Below, piece after piece: positions 51,901-62,565 of a stretch of DNA of 64,000 nt. The stretch covers positions 4,340,564-4,404,563 of the forward strand of contig CM060175.1 of NCBI GenBank assembly GCA_030549775.1, given 5' to 3'. Positions within the stretch are counted from its first letter, which is position 1. Every line of letters starts with the position of its first letter. The notes beneath the pieces were generated by a model that had not been told where the DNA came from, made no database searches, and was given only the letters and a program-made list of their open reading frames with translations. Source of the stretch: Tamarix chinensis (lineage: Eukaryota > Streptophyta > Magnoliopsida > Caryophyllales > Tamaricaceae). The position numbers and the translations under genes are program-made.

Positions 51901-54330
51901 GAACTTAGAGAAGTTGTAGGTGGCGTGATTATTGTTTGTGATTACCTTTTAGTTTTGTATTGCTTGTGCTCAATTTCATATGCCTTTACGCACTACTATT
52001 ACAAGTGATACCTATAAGTTATATTTTAATGAAAAGATGAGATTGAAAGATTTTCTTAGTACATCATGTAATAGAGTTTTTGTGACTATTGATACATGGA
52101 ATTCTAATCAAAGAATTAATTACATGTGTATAAATGGCCATTTCATAGATGATTAGTGGAGGGAGCCAAAAAGAATTTTGGATTTTTGTCTTATATATAG
52201 TCATAAAGGAGAAGCAATTGGTAAGGCAATTGAAGATTATCTAACTTTTTGGGGTTTGAAGGAAAAATTATTTAATGTCACTATAGGTAACACGAGTTAT
52301 AGTGATGTTGCTTGTGTTTATTCGAAAATTATGGTGAAAAAATATGGTAGCATTGGTGATGATAAATATTTACACATGAGATGTGTTGTACACATAATCA
52401 ATTAGATTGTTTGGGATGGTATAAAAGAGCTCATTCATTTCATTGATTGGATCATGGATGTTATTAAGTATATTAGAAATTCTTTTTCCAAATTAATTAT
52501 TTTTAAACAACATGCTAAAAAGTATAAGATTGAGTGCAACACTTCTTTGTGTATTGATGTGCCTACTAGGTGGAATTCCACATATTTTATGTTGGCTATT
52601 GCTGTGAAATTTAGGGATGCTTTTGGTAGGATGGATCTCCCCGTAGAGTTGGCACATAATTTTAATGTTGTTAGTTCCATCTCTAATGACGATTGGGATA
52701 AATTGAGCACCTTGTTGTTTTCTTGAAGGATTTTTATGACTTAACTATTAAGGTGTCTGGTTCATTGTATGTGAATAATACATTTATTTTATTTGATATT
52801 GTTCATATGTTTAAGTTGTTGAATCAATGAATCATGGATGTGAATGATGACTTTAGAAACATGGCACTTCAAATAAAAGTTAAGTTTGACAAGTACTGGG
52901 CTGACATAGAGAAGATGAACATGTTGATATACTTAGGTGTCATGTTAGATCCAAATATGAGGTTTTTAAGATTGAATATTATGCTTTGTAGGACGTATGG
53001 TGAATAATTAGGAGAGAGATTGGTTGGAAAATTTTTAGAAATTTTTTGTTTATTTGTTTGATAATTACAAAAGGAAGTATAATTCATTTATAGTTGACGA
53101 AAGTTCTGGGCCAAAATTTGATCCTCCTATGAGTAAGGATAGTGTTGATTCTATTAAAAAAAGTGTGTTAGAGTAACTAATGAGGATGGATGGAGTATAT
53201 TATATTATTACAGAGCTCAAGAGGTTTTTATAAGAGAAAAAGTTACAACATAAAGAAAAAGATGCCTTGATGTGGTGGAAAATACAGAGCCTTAGATATT
53301 TGATTCTTTCATGTATGTCACATGATATTCTTATTATATCTGTATCTATAGTTGCATCATAATCTATGTTTAATGCAGGTGGTCATCACTTATATCAATT
53401 TAAGAGCTCTCTAACACCAAAGGTGGTGCTTTCTTTATATTTACACATTTATTTATTTAGTCCTATAATTTAGTTGCATTTTATTTACTTGCTTATTTAT
53501 TTTTTCTATTTTCATGTGAATTCATACCAAATAAGCTCTCATATGCTCTCAAGATTGGATTTGAGAAAAAAATATAAGGGAAAAAGTTGACATAGAGCAT
53601 TCCTTAGAAGAGTTGGAGGAAATAGAGAAAGTTAGTAATTAATTGATCTTTATTTTATTTTACTTTATTTGATTAAGTTAGTTTTATCTTATACCATTTA
53701 ATCTTTTATCATTTATACTTAATATAACATTATTGCTAAATACTAATTTATTTACACTTGAATTTGAATAGAAGTGGAAAACAAAGATAATGTGGAGGCC
53801 AATGTGGTATATGTTACTTGAAATAAATGATAGTGTTGAAGATGTTGTGTTAACTTCTATGTAAAAGATTGTTATTTCTATTTGGAGGAGATTGTGGTTT
53901 TTTTTTCTCATCCTCCATAGTTTATGTAATCACATTATATTTTCTTTGTTTTTATCTTGTCATGCTTTCAAAACTTAGTTATTTCTATTTGGAGGACATT
54001 GTTATGGAGAAATAAAATATTTGTGTGTGTGAAATGATTAAAATAGGGTTAAAGCAGGGTTAGTTTTGAAAATGGTTCAATAAGGGTTGAAACAAGGTTA
54101 ATTATAAAATAGGGGTAAAAATAGGGTTAGTTGCTAAATAAGTTGAAAATGGGTTGAATCAAAGTAAATCTAAAAATAGGGTTGAAAATGAGTTAACTCG
54201 GATATGACCTGGTTTTTATGTTTTGGTTATATTTCGAGCCTGTTTTAAAATTAATCAAGGTTCCAGGTTGTACTTTACATAAAAATGGGTTTTTGAGTTG
54301 GTCTGAGTTTGGCCTAATGCACACCCCTAG
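48917..54330 (+). mobile_element. hAT transposon with broken transposase
   Basis: Ends TATGGGTGTACA and TGCACACCCCTA form inverted repeats matching at 10 of 12 bases. The flanking 8 bp, AATGGAGA (48909-48916) and GATAGAGA (54331-54338), match at 6 of 8. Subterminal regions carry repeated GGGTCAACC / GGTTGAAA / GGGTTAG motifs. The 5.4 kb length and transposase remnant suit a once-autonomous Ac-like element. The left half (49090-50720) is non-coding or unidentified DNA with a pyrimidine-rich block at 49090-49590 and a CT repeat at 50065-50092. Confidence 0.85.
51436..53642 (+). pseudogene. hAT transposase, RICESLEEPER-like, inactivated
   Basis: Open pieces read in order as one Ac-type transposase. 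N-terminal BED zinc finger at about 51667-51800 (CKCHRIKFSANANNNG, then LKRHVEKC). Core at 52070-52420 with FVTIDTWNSNQRINYMC, HFIDD, SHKGEAIGKAIEDYL and HMRCVVHIIN. Further core at 52454-52726 (PTRWNSTYFML). hATC dimerisation region at 53270-53430 with WW and SSLTPKVV. Terminal LEELEEIEK before TAA at 53642. Stops at about 51481, 51607, 51651, 51859 and 52402, another in hATC where a Glu is expected, and frame changes between pieces rule out a full product. A TTTTAG just before 51436 could be an intron acceptor. Domesticated RICESLEEPER/DAYSLEEPER genes belong to this family, but this copy is plainly broken and still lies between transposon ends. Confidence 0.9.
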
Positions 54331-54861
54331 ATAGAGATGTGGCATTGAGTGTTTCAAGGAGTGATATTGGTTAAGGGAGAGTGAAGGAGGTGGGGCTGTA
54401 GTGAGGAGGGCGAAGGAGATAGAGGAAGTGTGAGGTGGTGGTTGCTAGCATAAGGTAGGGGTGGTGGTATTAGTTGCCTACTCGGTTGAGGGGTGATGGT
54501 GATAAGGTGATTCATGGTCTAAGAGGTAGAGGAGGAGGAATGTATAAGTTTTTTCATGTGTTGGTGCCTTAGGTGTGAGAGGATAGTAGCAGGTTTTGGC
54601 AGTTGTGTTGGAGATGGAAACCATATGGAAAAATCGAGAGAGAGAGAGAAGGAAGAAGAAGATGGACTACATAGAAGAAAAGAAGGGGAAAGTAGGGATT
54701 TGGTCAAATTACTAGGACTCCAAAATGGGGAATTGGAGGGGAGCAGGGGATAGGTTTGAAAAAACTAAGAGAGGGAGGAGGTGTATGCATGCAGGCGGTT
54801 AGGGGCAGGTTAGGATAAAGGTGTGTTACAGAGTTGGTGGTTTCAAGGCTAGGTGTAGGAT

Positions 54862-55686
54862 TGTAATACCCTAAATTTTAGCTAACCCCGATCTTGAATA
54901 ATTAATATCTTAACCAAAATTTAATCTCAAAAAATTTATATTTCTATCCTAGCCTAACTCTCCGATCCTAAATCTTAGCATGACCCTAAACTTTATTTTA
55001 GATTAATAATATTTTTCTCAACCTAAACCTAAAACCCAAATGATTGATAATTAATTTATCCCTTTATATTAACCTAAATCTAAACAAAAAACTTTTCTTC
55101 TTTTTCTTTTTATTTTCCCCACTTCCCAATTGAAATCATTTCCCTACCTTGTTTCTCTTCCTTGTTACATGTAGATCCTTCCTGCCCAAACCTTACCCCT
55201 ACTATGCTCGTCCAATCTCAAGTCAAACCCTCACGCCTCCCATGCCTTGCATGTTTGCTTGCCATAGCCTTACCAAATTTCTTCCTCTTTACTATTCTTT
55301 TCCTCTCTACTTGAGCATGCACACACACCCACCCACACACACACACACACACAAAACATGAACCAAGCTAATATTCTCCTTCATTCTTTTTCTACAAAAA
55401 ATACCACCAAAGCATCATATTCTTCCTTCTTCTTCTCCTTATTATTGTTGCCAAAAATCCTCAAAACCCTCCATTGACATCATTCCCTTTCGCTAACCTC
55501 CACCACAACCCACACTCTACCTTTAGCCAACCACACTGTAGTAGTCCCCTCTTCATTTTCTTCCATTTACTATAGCAATAACAACTACACTGCACCATCA
55601 CCATTCGACCAAACCAACCACAACATACTCTCCATATTGGACCATTCCCACCAGTACCATCCCATTTTTGGCCTCCCTTATGGGTG
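54862..55686 (+). mobile_element. Plus-strand LTR start, truncated
   Basis: Starts TGTAATACCCTAAATTTT and shows the usual sequence of A/C-rich start then pyrimidine-rich block (55090-55680), including (CA)n at 55320-55353. It stops where the CACTA-like end begins. No 3' portion was found beyond it. Confidence 0.65.
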
Positions 55687-55948
55687 CACTACTAGGAAAA
55701 TAAGAAATAATAACTGGATAGTAATAACAGTGGTTCAAAAACCGTCATCAAATGCGTGAAAGTTAATGTGTAGGATAGTTTTAATAATGGTTATATTTAA
55801 CAACCATTATTAAAAGTGCAACGTTAAAATTTGCACGGATATTTTAATAACGGTTCCTGTAAGAACCGTTATAAAAACATATTTTAATAACAGTTGTTAT
55901 AAAAACCATTGTCAAAAGTTTCAACGTTTTAATAATGGTTCTTATAAC
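55687..55948 (+). mobile_element. CACTA (En/Spm)-like terminal fragment
   Basis: Begins CACTACTAGGAAAATAAG and is followed by short subterminal repeats in both orientations (TAATAACGGTT, AACCGTTAT, AATAATGGTT, AACCATTATT), as in plant CACTA ends. No opposite terminus (CTAGTAGTG) or 3-bp duplication is present, so only one end remains. Confidence 0.75.
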
Positions 55949-58674
55949 AACCATACTAATCTCACATCAATCACAAGGTAAAACCATTAGAAGGAAAACA
56001 AAGTAAATAGAAATAAGAGAAGCTTTATAAAATTAAATATGAGTTTGGAGCTTAACTATAAGTACAATAAAATATGAATAAAAGAGATATCATGGAGCTA
56101 AGAGTCTAAAACGGTATCCAAATAATTTTTTTTTTCAAATAACATGACTCTTAGCCCAAACCTCTAGTATAGAATAACCACTCCACCCCATACAACGCAT
56201 CATAGGTAGACAAATCATCCGATTTATCCTTAATGACCTGCACAAAAGCATCAGGGTCATTTACTTATGTTAATGAGTAGTACCCATAAAAAAAGATGGT
56301 TAATATGCTACATACTGAGTAAGGTGACGATGTTAATGAGTCAGGGATACAATTAAATACATGCATTCACAACATTTAATAAGTACACATGTGAAACACA
56401 TAAAGTATCACAAATTTAGTACTAATACATGCCTCTTTATTAGACTTGACAATTTTTATTACTTTGTTTATATTGAGTTCAGGGACCCCACTATTCTTAA
56501 GCTTGTGGAACTATTTGAAACACCTCTTATAGACAATACACCTAAACTACTATTGTCGTCTAGTTGAATGAACCCAATATCTCTTAGGGAAAAATTCTCC
56601 TGATCCACTATTATTAAACCGATGGAATGTCCTGAAGCATCTCTTAGCAACAACACACTTGTCCCACTATTATTGTAACACCCTGAATCGACACGACCAC
56701 ACGGGGGCTACCTTGGAGTGCTTTTGGATTGATCGGCTAGCCCCACAAATCAACACGAGTCCTTTTAGCACACTTTGTCCTCACTCACGTGATTCCCGAT
56801 AAATTTTCAGAAAATTTCTGAAACTTCCCAGGAGGTTCACCCATCCTAAAATTTCTCCACGGCCAACACGCTTAATTGTGGAGTTCTTAGGATGAAATCA
56901 CTAAAAGGATGGTATACCATGTTGATATAAGTAACCAGATTAATCCTTATAATACTTCGTTCAAATTGGGGTATTACATTCACCCCCACTCAAAGAACGC
57001 AACATTCTCGTTGTGCTTCAACCAATGACTATCTCAATACAGTTCATTCTAAGAATTGTCCCGCTAGGTGACTGACTGGCTCATCCATGTTTAGCTCACG
57101 ATCGCGGTTTCTCTCTGATACCATATGTAACACCCCGAGTCGACACGACCACACGGGGGCTACCTTGGAGTTATTTTGGATTGATCGGCTAGCCCCATAA
57201 ATCAACACGAGTCCTTTTAGCACACTTTATCCTCACTCACGTGATTCCCGATAAATTTTCAGAAAATTTCTGAAACTTCCCAGGAGGTTCACCCATCCTA
57301 AAATTACTCCACGGCCAACACGCTTAATTGTGGAGTTCTTAGGATGAAATCACTAAAAGGATGGTATACCATGTTGATATAAGTAACCAGATTAATCCTT
57401 ATAATACTTCGTTCAAATTGGGGTATTACATTCACCCCCACTCAAAGAACGCAACATCCTCGTTGTGCTTCAACCAATGACTATCTCAATATAGTTCATT
57501 CTAAGAATTGTCCCGCTAGGTGACTGACTGGTTCATCCATGTTTAGCTCACGATCGCGGTTTCTCTCTGATACCATATGTAACACCCCGAGTCGACACGA
57601 CCACACGGGGGCTACCTTGGAGTTATTTTGGATTGATCGGCTAGCCCCATAAATCAACACGAGTCCTTTTAGCACACTTTGTCCTCACTCACGTGATTCC
57701 CGATAAATTTTCAAAAAATTTCTGAAACTTCTCAGGAGGGTCACCCATCCTAAAATTACTCCACGGCCAGCACGCTTAACTGAGGAGTTCTTAGGATGGA
57801 TCACCAAAAGAATGGTATACCATATTGATATAAGTAGCCAGATTAATCCTGATAACACTCCGCTCAAATTGGGGTATTACAATTATCATCCAATGGACTG
57901 GACCCAATACCTCAATCCTGACTCATGAACTCCTTCACCTTAAATAATTAATATCTTATCCATTAGGTTAATTATGTTAAATATTATTATCTTTTACATT
58001 GATTTTAGGGCCCTACTATTCTTAATCTCGTTGAACAAATAGATGCACCTCTTAAGATAAAACACTTCTGAGCCACTATTATTATCTAGTGGAATGGACC
58101 TGTAAACACCTTTACTAGAATCATGTGATCTTTCACTTTAACTGATTAATGTCTTATTCATAATTGATTTGGAAAATATATAACATGCTTAAATCAGGAA
58201 AAAAAACATCACAAATATCATATAGTCGTTCTCTAAGGTTAGGACTCCTTTATTCCCTGAAAACCCCACTTTCACTTTTAGATCATAACTCTTCTTTTAT
58301 TGTTATTTTATCATCCAAAATTAGTACCTTTTTCCCAAATATCATTTTTATTAGTATACTAAAATAACAAGGCATAACCCCAAGGTCTTACACATGCAAT
58401 AATAACCCTATCTCAAAAGTTACTATTCTTGAGGTTTATAAACCCTAATTTCAAAAGTATGTCATAACATTTCTTATAAGGCCTATATAATTACCAGATT
58501 CATGGTATAACTCTATCATTTTACACAAGTGATAATAACGTTTTTTTTGTAAGGTTACTATTATCAAATTAGGCCATTTTTATACTTTATTAACTTAGTT
58601 CATTCATGAATACTCTAACCAATCATATAAACTATTTAGAAAATTTTCAATGATATAATACATTATAATACCAC
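55949..58674 (-). mobile_element. Minus-strand LTR fragment split by Cassandra
   Basis: 55949-56250 matches 46540-46780 inverted (TACATCAATCACAAGG and AGCTCCAAACTCA words). 56470-56668 and 58010-58110 hold degenerate CCACTATTATT hairpin units. The copy is interrupted by the Cassandra at 56674-57881. Its left end is joined to the CACTA-like piece and its right end to the next LTR near 58675. Confidence 0.6.
56674..57881 (-). mobile_element. Cassandra with three LTRs and two interiors
   Basis: LTRs at 56674-56978, 57126-57430 and 57578-57881 (305, 305 and 304 bp) alternate with two 147-bp interiors (56979-57125 and 57431-57577), giving a 452-bp period. The outer flanks are both ATTAT (56669-56673 and 57882-57886), so the array occupies one insertion site. 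Each interior has GATACCA (minus-strand primer site) beside the LTR to its right. 5S-like words are present inverted in each LTR (GGTCACCCATCCTA and CACGCTTAACT in the third). The middle LTR shares variants with the third in its left part and with the first in its right part. Confidence 0.95.
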
Positions 58675-58959
58675 AATTTCAAGATAATGAAAGCGTTGTC
58701 AAAAGCTTAGATGGGTCTTCTGCTCGTGGGAATGAGCAGCACCAATTAAACGGGTGATTAGTACGCTACGTACTGAGTAAGAAAATAGATGTGCTAAGGC
58801 CAAACATACAAAACATAGAACATAACTTACATGACATGATCATATAGACAGCATATAGTAACATAGATAATGAAAGCCAGCTATACTCTAGTTTGACTTA
58901 TTCTTTGGATCTTTGGTAAATATAGTCGTTTCACACCATCATCTTTGTTAATCCATGCG

Positions 58960-59310
58960 AGTGCAAGAATCCCACTATTATAGCTGGTGGATTGGTCACT
59001 TATAGGACAGAACACACCCAACCACTATTTTTGCCGATGGATCGGTCTCTAGAGCAGAATGCTCTTGGCCACTATTATACCGGTGGTCTGTGCACCGACT
59101 CTTATGGTGTTTCACTGTAATTACATAGTATCTTTCCTACGATTCATAGGCAACTTAATGTATGGTTTGTTGCGCTCGGGAACCCCCACTATTATAGCCG
59201 ATAAATCGGTTACTTATAGGATAGAACGCACCTAACCACTATTATATGCCATTGGATCGGTCTCCAAGGCACCCCGACACCTGGCCACTATTATGCCGGT
59301 GGATCGGTCT
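58960..59310. repeat. Hairpin minisatellite, inverted copy
   Basis: Units of CCACTATTATAGC-GGTGGATCGGTC with intervening AGAACGC / AGAATGCTC text, the reverse complement of the motif at 21237-21606. Confidence 0.75.
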
Positions 59311-61066
59311 GGGATCGGCTCAAAAATCTTACTCTTTAAGTGATTATTATCTTATTCGTGTCTTATTGGATGAAGTTTTTCACCCTTAACTTGCATGTCA
59401 ACAACCTTCTACTTCTATTCTCCCAACTCCTACAGGTGTGGGTTAGGCCCAACACCTCATGATTTCAACTCCACCTACTATCATCTTCTGAGTTTTCCTT
59501 TGAAAACCCTAATTGGACTGATGTGGCCCGACTCTCTCTCCCTTACACTACCATTACTTTGTTTATCGTCCCATACCTTATCTCATTTAGATCCAATCCC
59601 AAAATATATCACTTTACCCCTCGATTCCACGTGTGCCCAAAAAAACCTAGTTGGCCACTTCAACTCTAGTACCTTTCTTCTCCCACAAGTAACCTCTTTT
59701 TTTCACCCAATATCTCTTCTCTCCCATGGCACCCATACTCTCCCCTTATAAAATAAATTCCCACTCTTAACACGTACTCCACTCTCCCTTAATCATTTTT
59801 ACTTCCACATTTTCTAGATTACCGCTTCCTCCCAAAACCCTAACCGGGTCCCCGGTACACTCTTAGACCAACCTACGTACTATTTTTCATCCTAAGTCTC
59901 CAATCACTACACAATTCTTCACTTAGCTTATTTACATCCTAAAACAACTTTTCTCACGTAAAGATCATCCCCATGCAAGTTTTATCCACCCCATGCAAAC
60001 TCTCGAAATCTCCATGCAAACCCTAGAATTCCCATACATGGTTCCCATCTCTCATTCTTTTTTGTCATTCCTTCCTCTCTAGTTTCCTCTCATGGATCAT
60101 GAGGTATTTTAGTCAACCTCATATCCCCCTTAGTGAACTCACTTCCCATTTTCTTTCTTTTAATCCTTTCATTCCTATATCATATTATCAACTGGCCTAG
60201 CATGCATGTCCTAGAGGGTCATATCATATCACATCATAATCACCATATACACATATCATACTCATGCCATAAGGAAACACACAAACATACCTCGACTTCA
60301 AGGTGTGCTACACATAAGACAAGTTAATGACAATCATACGATACATGACATAGCATGATACATAGCATCCAAGAAATGCAAGTCACACAACACACAAGGG
60401 CCTTAGCTACATCCTTACCTAAAACGATGCTTGGCTTTGAGCACGCTCCTACGCCTCTTTAGCGTTTTTGCTCGATTCACCTATAAGAGGTAAAAACTAA
60501 GGATTAGTTTCCCCTCCTACCAAAAATACTATTATTTCTTATTTTAGTATAAGATTAGGGTTTCTATTATTAAAGTGAGCTTTATAAGTGGAAAAATAGG
60601 GTTTTTACCATCAAGTTAGCCTACTAGATATTCCTAGTCAAAATATATTTATGTTACTATTTATAACTATATTTATATTATTAAATCTAATAGCTTTATT
60701 TCTTCTAATAATTATACTAATACTTGTTATAATGAAATAGTGATAATAATAATAATAATAATGATGATGATAATAATAATAAATGTCCTAGAAATAGAAG
60801 CCCTATTATTTTTAAGGCTAATGCTAATAATGGCTTTAGGGATAAAATAATAATATAATATTAGTAATAGTAACAAAGTACTAATATTAATAAAGATAAC
60901 AGTTATAATAGTTATAATAGTTATAGTTGGAATAATAATAATATAAGGGTTCGAATGTTTTTATCACACTAATATTAATAAAAACAATAATAATAGTAAT
61001 AACTAATAATGATACCATAGTAATAATGTTAGTAACAAAGGCATTAGGAATAATATTAGCAATATT

Positions 61067-61068
<2 letters not shown>

Positions 61069-61132
<64 letters not shown>
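61069..61132. repeat. (AAT)n microsatellite
   Basis: About 21 uninterrupted AAT units in the 3' LTR. Confidence 0.95.
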
Positions 61133-61134
<2 letters not shown>

Positions 61135-61565
61135 ACTACTAAGGTTGGGTATTCTTCTTCTATAGTAACAAAATGGTAACATGCCAAATTCGGTTTCAAT
61201 AAAATTAATAATAATAAAAATAATAGTAATAATAATAACAACAATAACGATAATAATAATAATAATGATAGTAGTAATAATAAAAATAATAATGATAATA
61301 GTAATGTTAAGCATAACAATAACAATAACAATAACAATAATATAGTAACTGAATGATCATAATAATATAAGGGTCCAAATATTTATATTAATAATAAAAG
61401 ATGATAATAGATAAAGTTAGTATTAACAATATTAGCAAAAAAATAATGATAATGATAATGGTAACAACAACAACAACAACAATAAGAAGGGTTATCATGA
61501 TAATATTAAAATTGTAGATCTCCATTAATAGTAACATTAGCTATAAATATTTCAAAGGTTAGGTT

Positions 61566-61696
<131 letters not shown>

Positions 61697-61700
61697 GCAT

Positions 61701-61731
<31 letters not shown>

Positions 61732-62565
61732 AATAATAATATTATGGATAATACCATTAATATAATTAAATAACTAATACTTGTATAAAATGGGTTCAAG
61801 GGTTACGAAGGTTAGAGAACCACTTAAGGGCAGTGGTGGGTACCGGCGGCGGCGACGGTTGTGGGAATTGGAGGTGGTGGAAGGAGGATAAAGGAGGGAG
61901 GAGGAGAGGGATGCATGGAGAAAATGAGGTGTGGGGAGGTAGAGGAGGCTCCCTTGGTTGTTTTGGAGGGTAGAGGTGGCGTTGGTAGCGGTGGAATTGT
62001 CGGCGAGCGGCGGTGTGAAGGGTGGTAGGGGATGACGTTGGTTGTTTAGGAGGGAAACTTTGCATGGCTGGGGTGGATCGTGTAGGGAAAATCAAGGGAA
62101 GAGGAGGGTTTAGTTATGTAGAGGGTGATGGAAGGGGTAATTCCAGGGGTGGTTTGCCAGCAGAAATGGGCGGTGGCGGTGGCGAGAAGGGGCGAATTCT
62201 GAGTTTCAAAAGGAAAAAAAATAGGGAGAAAAGAAAATAAAAGAAAATGAAAGAAAATAAAAAAAAAAAGAAAAATAGGTAGGTTGGGTATTTTGGTATT
62301 TTTGGGTTATTTAAAATAATAATATTTAGAAAATTATAATTAATTCCTTTTTAGATAAATTAAGGCTATTTTGGATAATTTTTCTTTTAATCCCATTTAA
62401 ATTAGCAATACTCCCTAATTTTTCCTAGTTAACTTATTTATCATTTTTCCCTTGATTGTCCCTAAATAACTCCCTATATTTTAATAAAATAATTTATTTA
62501 ATTAATTATTCTAATAAATCCTTATCTAGTTAAAATTTCTAGGATGAAACTTTTTGTGTATTTCA

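Larger units (their letters stand above)
46831..54861 (-). mobile_element. Minus-strand LTR split by a hAT transposon
   Basis: 46900-47560 matches, inverted, the 42230-42900 part of the LTR at 38855 (including the conserved AAGACCT/AGGTCTT and CTACC palindrome region). The G-rich block typical of these LTRs lies at 48750-48916 and resumes at 54339-54840, on either side of the hAT element. The left end is fused to a truncated LTR near 46830 and the right end is cut by the LTR starting at 54862. Confidence 0.65.

Noticed and set aside
51436..53642. Domesticated RICESLEEPER/DAYSLEEPER-type gene
   Set aside because: Multiple stops and frame changes, and the sequence still lies between hAT ends.
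56674..57881. Ordinary tandem satellite with 452-bp period
   Set aside because: Ends in LTR termini at both sides, has primer sites and an outer 5-bp duplication, so it is a retroelement array at one site.
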